A stretch of 64,000 nucleotides of DNA from Formosa sp. Hel1_33_131 (lineage in GTDB: Bacteria > Bacteroidota > Bacteroidia > Flavobacteriales > Flavobacteriaceae): positions 1-64,000 of the forward strand of contig CATEFX010000026.1 in assembly GCA_949499105.1 (NCBI GenBank). Reading direction: 5' to 3'. The notes under the pieces were generated by a model, which saw only the letters and a program-made list of their open reading frames with translations, did no database searches and was not told the origin of the DNA. A program made the position numbers and the translations under genes. Position 1 is the first letter of the stretch. Each line of letters begins with the position of its first letter. Below are positions 22,938 to 32,456 of the stretch, piece after piece.

Positions 22938-23981
22938 ATGAATTCCATCAAAAAAGACATACGTGCGTTATCAAAAGAGGATCTAAGGTCCTTTTTTACA
23001 ACACAGGGAGATCAAGCTTTTAGAGGAACTCAAGTTTATGAATGGCTTTGGCAAAAGGGAGCGCATCATTTTGATGACATGACCAATTTATCTAAAGACA
23101 CCCGATTAATGTTGGATGCCAATTTTAGCATCAATCATATCGAAGTAGATTCGATGCAACGTAGCACAGATGGGACCATTAAAAACGGCATTCGACTTCA
23201 CGATGGAATGATCGTTGAATCGGTTTTGATTCCAACATCCAAACGATCTACCGCTTGCGTGTCTTCACAAGTTGGCTGTAGTCTTGACTGTAAGTTTTGT
23301 GCGACGTCACGATTAAAACGCATGCGAAATCTGAATCCGGATGAGATTTATGATCAAGTGGTTGCCATTGACAAACAAAGTAAATTATACCACAACCGTC
23401 CGCTCTCCAATATTGTTTTTATGGGGATGGGGGAGCCCTTAATGAATTACAATAATGTTCTCAAAGCCATCGATAAAATCACTTCCAAAGAGGGCTTAGG
23501 GATGTCTCCAAAGCGAATTGTGGTGTCGACTTCCGGCGTTCCGAAAATGATTAAAAAAATGGCTGATGATCAGGTTAAATTTAATTTAGCCGTTTCGCTT
23601 CATTCAGCGATTGATGCCGTTCGTACGTCGATCATGCCTTTTAATGAAACCTTTCCTTTAAAAGATTTGCGGGAAGCCCTTCAACATTGGTATGACGCCA
23701 CCAATCGAATCATCACCTACGAATATGTGGTATGGGAAGGGATTAATGATACCAAAACAGATATTGAGGCGCTAATCAAATTTTGTCAGTTTGCACCGAG
23801 CAAAGTCAATCTAATTGAATACAATCCCATAGATGATGGGGAGTTTCAACAAGCAAGTTCTACTGCCATCGATCTCTATGTATCCATGTTAGAAGCTAAA
23901 AACATTACTGTGACAGTCCGTCGTTCGCGAGGTAAGGATATTGATGCTGCATGCGGTCAATTGGCCAATAAGGACGCTTAG
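22938..23981 (+). CDS. rlmN: 23S rRNA (adenine-C2)-methyltransferase RlmN
   Basis: Radical-SAM enzyme that methylates A2503 of 23S rRNA and A37 of some tRNAs. 347 residues. Iron-sulfur cluster motif GCSLDCKFC (CxxxCxxC) after residue 110, GMGEPLMNYNN, SLHSA and a final Cys in DAACGQLA that carries the methyl group in the reaction. Close to the terminator of queA; its own promoter is not clear. Confidence 0.97.
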   Translation: MNSIKKDIRALSKEDLRSFFTTQGDQAFRGTQVYEWLWQKGAHHFDDMTNLSKDTRLMLDANFSINHIEVDSMQRSTDGTIKNGIRLHDGMIVESVLIPTSKRSTACVSSQVGCSLDCKFCATSRLKRMRNLNPDEIYDQVVAIDKQSKLYHNRPLSNIVFMGMGEPLMNYNNVLKAIDKITSKEGLGMSPKRIVVSTSGVPKMIKKMADDQVKFNLAVSLHSAIDAVRTSIMPFNETFPLKDLREALQHWYDATNRIITYEYVVWEGINDTKTDIEALIKFCQFAPSKVNLIEYNPIDDGEFQQASSTAIDLYVSMLEAKNITVTVRRSRGKDIDAACGQLANKDA

Positions 23982-24003
23982 ACACAAGTCCCTCACTAAA
24001 AAC

Positions 24004-25041
24004 CTAAGGCGCTGGATTTGGAATCGCAGCATGAATTTCGTTAATACGATCCAATGTTTCTTCTGAGAGTTCGGTATCAATACTCTCTATGTTTTCTTTA
24101 AGTTGATCCAAGTTGGTAGCCCCAATAATATTACTCGTCACAAAGGGTCTTTGGTTTACAAAAGCGAGTGCCAAGGTGGTTAAACTGATGCCTAAATCTT
24201 GCGCCAATTTCAAATACTGTTTGGTTGCTTCGGTCGATTGCTCGCTACTGTAGCGCGCAAATCTCGGAAATAATTTTAGACGTGCATTATCTGCAGCTGT
24301 GCCTTCAATATATTTTCCTGAAAGCACTCCAAAGGCTAGGGGTGAGTAGGCCAAAAGCCCAATATTTTCACGTAAAGAAACTTCCGCTAAATCCCCTTCA
24401 AACACACGATTCAACATAGAATATGCATTTTGTGTAGTACTAACGGGTGTTAAATTATGATTTCGAACTTCTTCGGCATATCGCATGGTCCCCCAAGCTT
24501 TTTCATTTGAGATTCCAATAGATCGAATTTTACCAGCATCCACAAAGCTTTTTAAAGTGTGTAATACTTCATTAAAATTATCGGACCATGGATCGTTTGG
24601 ACTTGGTTTGAAATCACGCACCCCAAACGTATTGGTTTGGCGCTCCGGCCAATGCAGTTGGTATAAATCAATATAATCAGTTTGTAAACGCTGCAATTCT
24701 AAATCCAAAGCGTCTTTAATGGAATTGTCTCGAAATCCGGTGGTTCTAATATGTGCCGTATAATCGCCTGGTCCTGCAATTTTACTGGCAATAATTACTT
24801 TATCTCTTGTGTTATTCTTTTTGAGCCAAGTTCCAATATATTTGCTAGTAAGTCCTTGTGTTTCTGCAGTTGCAGGGACTGGATAGAGTTCGGCAGTATC
24901 AATAAAATTGACCCCATGATCCAATGCAAAATCCATTTGTGCATGGCCTTCGGCTTCTGTGTTTTGATTTCCCCAGGTCATTGTGCCGAGGCAAATTTTA
25001 CTCACTTTAATATCTGTACTCGGAAGTTTGGTGTATTTCAT
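24004..25041 (-). CDS. Aldo/keto reductase (Tas-like)
   Basis: 345 residues, TIM barrel. Catalytic tetrad is visible: FIDTAELYP (Asp, Tyr), IIASKI (Lys) and YQLHWPER (His). C-terminal NADPH part IIGATNLDQLKENI. Closest in layout to E. coli Tas (about 346 residues). Substrate unknown. Its ATG overlaps the stop of the OmpA-like gene by one base (TAATG), so they are coupled, although their functions seem unrelated. Confidence 0.92.
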   Translation of the reverse strand: MKYTKLPSTDIKVSKICLGTMTWGNQNTEAEGHAQMDFALDHGVNFIDTAELYPVPATAETQGLTSKYIGTWLKKNNTRDKVIIASKIAGPGDYTAHIRTTGFRDNSIKDALDLELQRLQTDYIDLYQLHWPERQTNTFGVRDFKPSPNDPWSDNFNEVLHTLKSFVDAGKIRSIGISNEKAWGTMRYAEEVRNHNLTPVSTTQNAYSMLNRVFEGDLAEVSLRENIGLLAYSPLAFGVLSGKYIEGTAADNARLKLFPRFARYSSEQSTEATKQYLKLAQDLGISLTTLALAFVNQRPFVTSNIIGATNLDQLKENIESIDTELSEETLDRINEIHAAIPNPAP

Positions 25042-26000
25042 TAATCGTTATTTAAAAGCTTTGATATTTCATCTAATTTTGGGGTCAACACCACTTCAAT
25101 ACGTCTGTTTTTTGCTTTTCCTTGGGTTGTTTCGTTGGATGCAATTGGTGCAAATTCCCCACGACCCGCAGCGGTTAAATTTTCTGGGTTGATTGCCTCG
25201 TTTTCTCTTAAAATTTGAACGATTGCTGTGGCGCGTTTGGTGGATAAATCCCAGTTATTTGCAATCTGTCCACCACTCGAAAAAGGATCATTATCTGTGT
25301 GACCTTCAATAAGCACTGCGATGTCTGGATTGTCTCCTAACACAGCTCCGAGTTGTTCGATAGCCGTCCGTCCTTCATTGCCAATCGCCCAGCTACCCGA
25401 TTTAAAAAGCAACTTATTTTCCATAGATACATACACGTTTCCATTGCGTTGTTCAACGGTGAGTCCTTTTCCTTCAAAGGCAGTTAATGCATTTGAAATC
25501 GCATTTTTTAAATCACGCATCGCTTGATCTTTAGAAGCAATTAAGGCTTCTAACTCTGCAATACGTTGAGAGCGTTCTTGCATGTCGGCTTCTAATTTTA
25601 AAAGACGATCATTCTCTGCCGTTAATGCCAATTCTTTCGCATCTAATTGTGCTAAAAGCTCTCTGTTTTTTTGCGCATTTTCTGCGATCGATTTAGAACT
25701 ATTTTGTTCCAATGCAGAATAAGCCTCGTTGAGAGCATCGTATTTTTTTTGAAGAGCACTGACTTCTTGTTGCAGTTGATTTCGTTCTAAAAGCGTTGCG
25801 TCATAGTCGCTTTGTAATTGGTCAAGTTGATTTTGAAGACTGTTTTTGTCATTTAAAACACCGTCACTGGCAGCGCTTAAGCTGTCATATTCATTTTTGA
25901 GGGTTGTATATTTTCCTTCCAGTTCCTTATATATTTTAGAAGAGACACAAGAAGTAGATGTACTAATTACGAGTGTTAATATTAAGAGTTTTTTAATCAT
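25041..26000 (-). CDS. OmpA-family peptidoglycan-binding lipoprotein
   Basis: 319 residues. Lipobox STSC around Cys18; residues 20-180 are a coiled coil (heptads with LQNQLDQLQSDYDATL and further). Residues 190-310 are an OmpA C-terminal domain: LLFKSGS, VLIEGHTDN, LSTKRATAIV, AAGRGEFAPIASN, KAKNRRIEVVL. Anchors the outer membrane to peptidoglycan by a long rod. Upstream partner of the aldo/keto reductase gene. Confidence 0.93.
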   Translation of the reverse strand: MIKKLLILTLVISTSTSCVSSKIYKELEGKYTTLKNEYDSLSAASDGVLNDKNSLQNQLDQLQSDYDATLLERNQLQQEVSALQKKYDALNEAYSALEQNSSKSIAENAQKNRELLAQLDAKELALTAENDRLLKLEADMQERSQRIAELEALIASKDQAMRDLKNAISNALTAFEGKGLTVEQRNGNVYVSMENKLLFKSGSWAIGNEGRTAIEQLGAVLGDNPDIAVLIEGHTDNDPFSSGGQIANNWDLSTKRATAIVQILRENEAINPENLTAAGRGEFAPIASNETTQGKAKNRRIEVVLTPKLDEISKLLNND

Positions 26001-26021
26001 TGTATGTTTATTTATATTTTT

Positions 26022-26783
26022 TTATTGTAATTCAACCAAAACTGGACAGTGGTCACTGTGAACTGCTTCCGATAGGATAACGGCTCGTTTTAATTTTTCT
26101 TGTAAAGGGGATGAAACTAGCGTATAGTCCAATCGCCACCCTTTGTTATTTGCTCGGGAGTTTGCTCGGTAACTCCACCAGCTATAGTGATGTGGTTCCG
26201 AATTAAATTCACGAAATGCATCCACAAATCCAGCGTCCAAAAATTGACGCATCCAAGCACGTTCTTCTGGTAAAAACCCGGAAACATTTTTGTTTCTTAC
26301 GGGGTCGTGTATGTCAATAGCTTCGTGACAAATATTATAATCGCCACAAATTACTAGGTTAGGAATTTCTTTTTTTAACGTGTTTATATAGTTTTGAAAC
26401 AAATCCATATATTCAAGTTTGTGCTCCAAACGTGCTAAATTGGTGCCAGACGGCAAGTATAAACTCATCACCGAAACACCATCAAAATCTGCACGAATAT
26501 TGCGACCTTCAAAATCCATAGACTCAATGCCAGTTCCAAAAACGATGTTGTTAGGTTTTGTTTTTGATAAAATTGCCACTCCACTGTAGCCTTTTTTTTG
26601 GGCACTAAACCAATAGTTATAGGCGTATCCAGCGTCTTCAAAAACACTTAAATCGAGTTGATCTTCTTGGGCTTTAATTTCTTGTAAACAGATCACATCA
26701 GGATCAGCGTTTTTCAGCCAATCGATAAACCCTTTTTTAAGGGCTGCCCGGATTCCATTAACATTGTAAGAAATAATTTTCAT
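26022..26783 (-). CDS. xth: Exodeoxyribonuclease III
   Basis: 253 residues, AP endonuclease/3'-5' exonuclease for base-excision repair. Motifs: SYNVNGIRAA at the start, CLQEIKAQ (metal Glu), GDYNICH, GWRLDYTLVS and SDHCPVLVEL (catalytic His). No frame defects. Divergent to the giant outer-membrane gene. Confidence 0.95.
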   Translation of the reverse strand: MKIISYNVNGIRAALKKGFIDWLKNADPDVICLQEIKAQEDQLDLSVFEDAGYAYNYWFSAQKKGYSGVAILSKTKPNNIVFGTGIESMDFEGRNIRADFDGVSVMSLYLPSGTNLARLEHKLEYMDLFQNYINTLKKEIPNLVICGDYNICHEAIDIHDPVRNKNVSGFLPEERAWMRQFLDAGFVDAFREFNSEPHHYSWWSYRANSRANNKGWRLDYTLVSSPLQEKLKRAVILSEAVHSDHCPVLVELQ

Positions 26784-26873
26784 CTATTGTAACAATAATT
26801 TCAGCTAAATTAATTAATAGAGTACTTTTACCCTAAATATTTAGTCCTGTTTTAACGAAAACTATCAACAAAA

Positions 26874-26881
26874 TATTTTTG
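26874..26881 (+). promoter_or_regulatory. -7 element TATTTTTG of the large outer-membrane gene
   Basis: TATTTTTG fits the consensus; start near 26887. It overlaps a TTG that would be the upstream in-frame start, so the ATG at 26903 or 26906 is preferred. Confidence 0.45.
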
Positions 26882-26902
26882 GATGTTTTTAGTTTAAGAG
26901 TC

Positions 26903-29900
26903 ATGATGAAGCATTGCCTTACACTTATATTGTTTTTATTCCTTACACAAGCTTGGTCTCAAGAAGTGTCGTCTTTGTATAGAACAAAAAAACTAGTCGT
27001 AACGCAAACGATTCAAATTGATACTGTGAGTCTCAATCCTTCAAGTTTTTCGATAGTAACCTTAAATAACGAACAGATTCCCCCCGAGCGTTACACGGTC
27101 GATTATCAAAACGCAGTATTGACGTTCAAGATACCAATAACAGCCGATTCCATTCGCGTTGACTACTTAAGATATCCGGATTTTATCACGAAAACATACC
27201 AAGAATTGGATGAACGGATCATTGTCAATAGTACAGGGGACTTACAAAAACTTTATAAGTTATCACAGCCGAGTACAAAACGAACCGTAGTTCCCTTTGA
27301 TGGATTAGTGTCTTCTGGAAGTATTTCAAGAGGGGTTACGATTGGGAATAATCAAAATTCTGTTTTAAACAGTGAACTCGATCTTCAAATTAGTGGCAAA
27401 CTAAATGACAAAGTAACGTTACGAGCCTCAATTCAAGATTCAAATATTCCTTTACAAGAAAGTGGGTATTCACAACAATTAGATGAATTTGATCAGGTTT
27501 TTATAGAGGTATTTAGTGACCACTGGGGCATTAGAGCTGGGGATATTGATTTAGTGGATTCTCTATCTTATTTTGGACGCTTCTCTAAACGTGTCCAAGG
27601 GCTGTCTTTGACCACCAATTTTAAAAAAGATGAATCTGAATACAGTGCATTTGCTTCTGGCGCTCTAGTTCGTGGGCAATTTAGAACGAGTCAATTTACA
27701 GCACAAGAAGGCAATCAAGGACCTTATAAACTGGTGGGGCCCAATAACGAACTCTATGTTTTAGTGGTTTCGGGAAGTGAAACTGTGTATGTGAATGGAA
27801 TTCCTTTGCAACGGGGTGCCACAGAAGATTATAGTATTGATTACAATGCTGGTGAAATTATTTTTAATGCGACTTATCCTATTACCTCCGAAATGCGAAT
27901 TACGGTCGACTATCAATACAGTGAACGCAATTACTCCCGGTTTATAGGCTACGCGGGCAGTCGCTTTAAAACTCAAAAATGGAAACTTGGTGTTTCTGTT
28001 TACAATGAAAATGATTTAAAAAACCAACCGCTTCAACAGTCTATAAATCCCGATCAAGTTGCGATTTTGGCCAATGCTGGAGATGACCCATCGTTGATGA
28101 CAGCGCCTTCGGCAACTCTTGAATCGTATAATGAAAACCGAATTTTATATAAAAAAATCAATGTGAATGGTGTGGCTATTTTTGAGTTTTCTAACAACTC
28201 TGAGGATGAATTGTATCGTGTAAATTTTACGGCAGTGGGGTCTCAACAAGGAAATTATAGCATTAAAAGTTCCAATGCCATTTCAAACATCTACGAATAC
28301 ATCGCACCTATAAATGGCGTCAAACAAGGCGATTTCGAACCTATTATACAGCTTGTAGCCCCTGTGAAACTTCAACTGGCAGTTGTGAATGGATCTTATA
28401 ATCCAACCGAAAAAACCGCCATTAATTTCGAATTTGCCGCGAGTAAAAACGATTTAAATTTATTTTCTTCTCTAGAAGATCAGGACAATACCGGTATTGC
28501 GAGTCAATTATCGATCGCCCATCAATTATTGGAAACCTCTAAACAATGGACGTTAAATTTGAGGTCCGATATTGATTATATTCAAAACGATTTCAGAACG
28601 GTTGAGAGACTTTATAATGCAGAGTTTAATCGCGACTGGAATATTGAAACACCTTTCGGGAATCAAATTATTTCAGCCCTTGGAGATCAAGTGTTTATAA
28701 CAACTGGGGCGAAATTACAACATCCAGAAAGAGGCGAGTTAAACTACCAGTTTCAACATCTAAATTTTAATCAAAATTATGACGGGAATCGTCATTTACT
28801 TTTGACAAAGCTAAAATTTGACCGCTTTCAATTAGTTTCTAATTCAAGTGTTTTGGAAACAGATGGGTTAGCGTCTAGTTCTCTTTTTTATCGGTCCAAT
28901 ACTCATTTAAAATACAGCTATCAAAACGGGTGGTCAGGAGTTAAATTTTCAACAGAACACAACGAAAAAAAGCAACTTGAATTAAATCGATTCGATCCTA
29001 TAAGTCAAAAATTTCAAGCCTATGAAGTTTTTACGGGAATTGGTGATTCGACCAAGGTGTTTACCAAATTAGGGTATATTCACAGAGTCAATGACAGTCT
29101 TCAAAATAACCGTCTTGCGAAAGTAAATCAATCAGATACTTATTATTTGGATTCTAAATTTATACAAACTAAAAACACAAATTTGAGTCTGTATGCGAAC
29201 TACAGGGAATTCAAAACGAACAACACTTTAAAGACCTCTCAAAAATCAATCAATTCCAGATTACAATACAGCCAGAAACTCGCCAATAACCTCTTCCATT
29301 GGAATACGCTTTTTGAAACCAATGCGGGGCGATTACCCCAACAAGATTTCACTTATATTGAGGTTGAAGCTGGACAGGGAAGTTTTGTGTGGTTCGATTA
29401 TAATGAAAACGGCATCCAAGAGTTAGAAGAATTTGAAGTGGCCCAATTCCAAGACCAAGCAACGTATATCCGTGTGTTGCTCCCCAACCAAGTTTACATT
29501 CGTACACATCAAAATAAATTAAGTCAATCGCTGACGTTTAATCCCATTCAATGGGTCAATTCAACACAAACCTCCAAAAAGTTTTGGTCTCATTTTTACA
29601 ATCAAACGACGTTTCTAGTCGATCGCAAAGACAAAAATAACAGTGAATCCATCCGATTAAATCCATTTCAATCCAAGGCAGATGATCAATTGGCGCTTCA
29701 ATCTAACTTTAGAAATCAGTTGTTTTATAATCGGGGTAAACAACATTATACGGTTTCGTATAGTTATTCAGAATCCAAAGCACGAAATGTGCTTTCATTT
29801 GGGTATGTTGAACAACAGTCGCTCAGCCATCAGCTCAATTTTTCCCATAAAATCCAAAACCAATGGTTGCTTAGTTTCCAATCTAACTTAGATAAAAACC

Positions 29901-30340
29901 AAAGTGAAAGTGAAAATTTTTCTTCTAAAAACTATCAGTTAAGTGAGTCACTGTTGAATCCAAAACTATCGTATTTATTAGATGACAACAAACGATTTGA
30001 TGTGTATTATCAGTATCAAATAAAGGACAATTCAATTGGAGATTTGGAGCAGTTAACACAACAAAAATACGGCCTATCTTTTACTCTGACACAAAGCCAA
30101 AAAGCCGCTATTACAGGGGAGTTTAATTATTTTTCAAATCAATTTTCTGGAAATTCGAATACGCCTGTTGCGTATCAAATGATGGAAGGCTTGCAGCCAG
30201 GCACCAACTTTACTTGGTCCTTAATTGCACAAAAAAAACTGACAAAGTTTTTAGATTTGAATCTTAATTATTTTGGAAGAAAGAGTGAAACAAGTCGTAC
30301 CATCCACACAGGGACTGTGCAGTTGAAAGCCTATTTTTAA
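26903..30340 (+). CDS. Very large outer-membrane beta-barrel protein
   Basis: About 1145 residues; signal peptide MMKHCLTLILFLFLTQAWSQ. Start 26903/26906 chosen because of the -7 element upstream. Residues 20-130 look like an adhesion or plug-like domain; from about 140 come repeated patterns such as GVTIGNNQNSVLNSELDLQI and ASIQDSNIPLQESGYS, and later long alternating strands with aromatic girdles up to a barrel-like end LNLNYFGRK...VQLKAYF. The pattern recalls SprA-type gliding/T9SS barrels, but it is only half that length and I do not claim orthology. Its last 75 bases have a degenerate copy at 31790-31864. No close context partners. Confidence 0.65.
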   Translation: MMKHCLTLILFLFLTQAWSQEVSSLYRTKKLVVTQTIQIDTVSLNPSSFSIVTLNNEQIPPERYTVDYQNAVLTFKIPITADSIRVDYLRYPDFITKTYQELDERIIVNSTGDLQKLYKLSQPSTKRTVVPFDGLVSSGSISRGVTIGNNQNSVLNSELDLQISGKLNDKVTLRASIQDSNIPLQESGYSQQLDEFDQVFIEVFSDHWGIRAGDIDLVDSLSYFGRFSKRVQGLSLTTNFKKDESEYSAFASGALVRGQFRTSQFTAQEGNQGPYKLVGPNNELYVLVVSGSETVYVNGIPLQRGATEDYSIDYNAGEIIFNATYPITSEMRITVDYQYSERNYSRFIGYAGSRFKTQKWKLGVSVYNENDLKNQPLQQSINPDQVAILANAGDDPSLMTAPSATLESYNENRILYKKINVNGVAIFEFSNNSEDELYRVNFTAVGSQQGNYSIKSSNAISNIYEYIAPINGVKQGDFEPIIQLVAPVKLQLAVVNGSYNPTEKTAINFEFAASKNDLNLFSSLEDQDNTGIASQLSIAHQLLETSKQWTLNLRSDIDYIQNDFRTVERLYNAEFNRDWNIETPFGNQIISALGDQVFITTGAKLQHPERGELNYQFQHLNFNQNYDGNRHLLLTKLKFDRFQLVSNSSVLETDGLASSSLFYRSNTHLKYSYQNGWSGVKFSTEHNEKKQLELNRFDPISQKFQAYEVFTGIGDSTKVFTKLGYIHRVNDSLQNNRLAKVNQSDTYYLDSKFIQTKNTNLSLYANYREFKTNNTLKTSQKSINSRLQYSQKLANNLFHWNTLFETNAGRLPQQDFTYIEVEAGQGSFVWFDYNENGIQELEEFEVAQFQDQATYIRVLLPNQVYIRTHQNKLSQSLTFNPIQWVNSTQTSKKFWSHFYNQTTFLVDRKDKNNSESIRLNPFQSKADDQLALQSNFRNQLFYNRGKQHYTVSYSYSESKARNVLSFGYVEQQSLSHQLNFSHKIQNQWLLSFQSNLDKNQSESENFSSKNYQLSESLLNPKLSYLLDDNKRFDVYYQYQIKDNSIGDLEQLTQQKYGLSFTLTQSQKAAITGEFNYFSNQFSGNSNTPVAYQMMEGLQPGTNFTWSLIAQKKLTKFLDLNLNYFGRKSETSRTIHTGTVQLKAYF

Positions 30341-30653
30341 TTTTTTGGTATGATTTTTATCAAAATTGGTATCATCTAAATTTATACATTAATGAACAAA
30401 TCTCTATTTCCATTCTAAAATCATCGCATCCAATCACGCTTCCAAATACTGAACTCGTTTGGCAATCTGCTCCATCCAACGGATATTCATAAGTGCCACA
30501 TCCACTCGATGCCATTGCTGAAATAGTTTTGTAACCCTAATTTTGATGGATTGTGTTTATAGTAATGATTTGGTTATTGTTGTTTTGCCACTTATAGCAT
30601 CTTAACATGAACTGCATAAAATAGATCGAAACTAGAACATTTAATTCCTATTG
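30341..30653. other. Non-coding gap after the large outer-membrane gene
   Basis: AT-rich. Two minus-strand frames near 30425-30550 are open but have no convincing start, and I cannot decide between them; may be remnants of decayed DNA, as in the next segment. No terminator with a clean stem seen. Confidence 0.4.
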
Positions 30654-30986
30654 TCATCTATTCTTCTTCTTTTGAAGTAATGGTATTGTAAATGTTACAA
30701 ATACTCCACCCATTCCAGTTGCTAATATATCTCTTTTATCTAAAAGGCCTCCTCGATGGTTGTCAAATACTTCTTTAGCAACGCCAGCTACAAGTGAAGT
30801 ACATATACCTGTAATTATAGCTTTAGTTTTATTCTGGTGCCTTTGATATGACATATCGTAACCAAATGCTCCAGCAATACTCCCAGCCGAAAAATGTAAT
30901 TTTTTATCGCGTTCTTGTAGAATAAATGTTTGTCCTAACATGGAGAGTCCAAACATAAAAATAATACTGTGGATTAGGTTTTTCAT
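30654..30986 (-). CDS. Small membrane protein, YfiM/DUF2279-like
   Basis: 110 residues with signal/membrane segment at 1-19, then ERDKKLHFSAGSIAGAFGYDM, a 'DK..HF..G' pattern, and later VAKEVFDNHRGGLLDKRDILATGMGGV, a 'KE..D....G..D..D..at..G' pattern, both as in small VanZ-like or YfiM-type lipoproteins. Two to three membrane helices. Function unknown. Intact, although surrounded by decayed DNA. Confidence 0.6.
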   Translation of the reverse strand: MKNLIHSIIFMFGLSMLGQTFILQERDKKLHFSAGSIAGAFGYDMSYQRHQNKTKAIITGICTSLVAGVAKEVFDNHRGGLLDKRDILATGMGGVFVTFTIPLLQKKKNR

Positions 30987-31046
30987 AGCTTAGTTTAAAT
31001 TGATTATTTGCATCTCTAGATTTAGCGTATTTTGTTTTCCTACTCT

Positions 31047-31721
31047 TTATGCATCTCCACATTTTAAGTGAAGCTTCCTTAATGTGTTTTCTAAATTATT
31101 TAATGAAGGACTACAAACACCAATAATTCCACCATAGAAAGTCGTAGGTAAAAAAGGGGTCAGCATAGTGCCGGTACAAATGGAGTCCACTTGTGTAAAT
31201 AGTAGGATTGCTTTTGTAAATACTATAATGGTCATTTTACCATCATTAAAGCAAACACCCAGAATTGGGGGTTGTGGGGGTAAAGGAGTATTCTGTAGGC
31301 ACTGTATTATTTAGGGCAGGAGATCAGGTGCCCTAAAGTCATTATTTTATATGGTTGGTGAATTCAATAAAATAGCTACTTCACAAATAGGACTTATAGT
31401 TGTAAACGTTGGAGTAATAGCTGGATTGACGGTGATTAAAACATACTTGGTTGTGACGTCTCCACAAATGTCGGTACTGCTAACTGTAAAGGTTGATGTT
31501 ATAGTAGGTGCCAATGTAGGATTAGCATTGTTAGCATTGTCATACCAAACACCTCCAGATTGAATTTGTAAATCTGGAGGTGTTTGATAACAATTGTTCT
31601 CTAAGTCTGAGGTGCTGCCAGCAGTCATGGAATTTAACTGTGCATGAGATAAAGTTTGAAAGCTTATAACGGTAAAAATAAACAACGCTATAAGTGCTGT
31701 GTTATTACGATTAAACATCAA
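31047..31721 (-). pseudogene. Decayed paralogue of the lectin/T9SS adhesin
   Basis: Minus strand. The 5' part (31721-31347) keeps a signal peptide (IALFIFTVISFQTLSHAQ) and VSSTDICG..TKYVLITVNPAITPTFTTISPIC, then stops. Downstream (about 31320-31240) GT*SPALNNTVPTEYSFTPT reads on with TGA where Trp stands in the repeat of the 32453-34915 protein (GTWSPVLNN..TTEYTFTPD). Then, in a shifted frame, LFTQVDSICTGTMLTPFLPTT and IIGVCSPSLNNL correspond to the same repeat unit (LFTQVDPICIGSVLAPLPTT). Both premature stops and a frameshift show it is dead. Confidence 0.85.
31546..31586. repeat. 16-bp perfect inverted repeat inside the pseudogene
   Basis: CAAACACCTCCAGATT (31546-31561) and AATCTGGAGGTGTTTG (31571-31586) form a stem with a 9-base loop, within the coding part of the decayed adhesin copy (reading YQTPPDLQIQSGGVWY on the minus strand). 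Confidence 0.8.
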
Positions 31722-31789
31722 TATGTTACTTAAAAGTTTGGTTAGTTCTCAAGTTAGTGAAAATAAATAGCTTTATTTTAAAATGGAGT

Positions 31790-31864
31790 GTATAATTATT
31801 ATGAAAGAATGAAGTAAATCGAACGATTCATGCGGGGACCATACAATTGAAAGCCTATTTTTAA
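31790..31864 (+). pseudogene. Truncated duplicate of the 3' end of the large outer-membrane gene
   Basis: 31811-31864 reads EVNRTIHAGTIQLKAYF then TAA; the intact gene ends ETSRTIHTGTVQLKAYF then TAA. DNA similarity extends back to about 31790 (AATTATT.TG.AAGAA). No start or longer frame remains. It marks an old duplication around 30.3-31.9 kb. Confidence 0.75.
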
Positions 31865-31916
31865 TTCCTTATTTCATAATTATTATTATATTTAGTGCTC
31901 CAAACCTACTTTTATT

Positions 31917-32456
31917 ATGAAAACAGCCTATTTATTTATCCTTATTTTTTGTCTTAGTTTTTTGGGACATGCTCAAAGTGATTCTTCAACAATTTTTAGT
32001 AAACGTCACGAAGTAAAAATTGGAATGGTTAAGCTTTTAGTGGCGCCCATTTTGGAAGGGACGTATGAATATATTCCGGATCGAAATATCGGTTATGGTG
32101 CAAGTCTGCTATTTAATTTTAATACCTCAAATGACTATTTCGAAGATTTTTCTTTGACTCCCTTTTTTAGAATGTATTTTCAGAAAGATGAACAATTTGG
32201 AGCCAAAGGGTTTTTTGTCGAAGCATTTACTGCCTTTTATACAGGTAAAGAAGATGTCGATACCCTAACTGGATCCAACTCTAATACTACTAATTCTTTT
32301 TTTGAAACGGCCTTTGGGTTTTCATTTGGTAAAAAGTGGATTAATTTTAAAGGATTCGTATTTGAAGCTAAATTAGGGGTTGGTCGAAACCTTTTAGGAA
32401 ACACCTCATTTGAGGTCATCGGTAAAGGCGATTTGTATGTAGGGTATCGTTTTTAA
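31917..32456 (+). CDS. Small outer-membrane barrel protein
   Basis: 179 residues. Signal peptide MKTAYLFILIFCLSFLGHAQ. The mature part alternates in eight or so strands (EVKIGMVKLLVAPILEGTYEYI, YGASLLFNF, GFFVEAFTAFYTGK, FEAKLGVGRNLLG) and ends with an aromatic residue (YVGYRF), as outer-membrane barrels do. Resembles DUF3575-like proteins. No enzyme motif. Its last four bases overlap the convergent stop of the lectin adhesin. Confidence 0.7.
   Translation: MKTAYLFILIFCLSFLGHAQSDSSTIFSKRHEVKIGMVKLLVAPILEGTYEYIPDRNIGYGASLLFNFNTSNDYFEDFSLTPFFRMYFQKDEQFGAKGFFVEAFTAFYTGKEDVDTLTGSNSNTTNSFFETAFGFSFGKKWINFKGFVFEAKLGVGRNLLGNTSFEVIGKGDLYVGYRF

Noticed and set aside
30425-30550. Two open minus-strand frames in the gap after the giant outer-membrane gene
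   Set aside because: Both are short, lack a convincing start and show no family resemblance that I can confirm.
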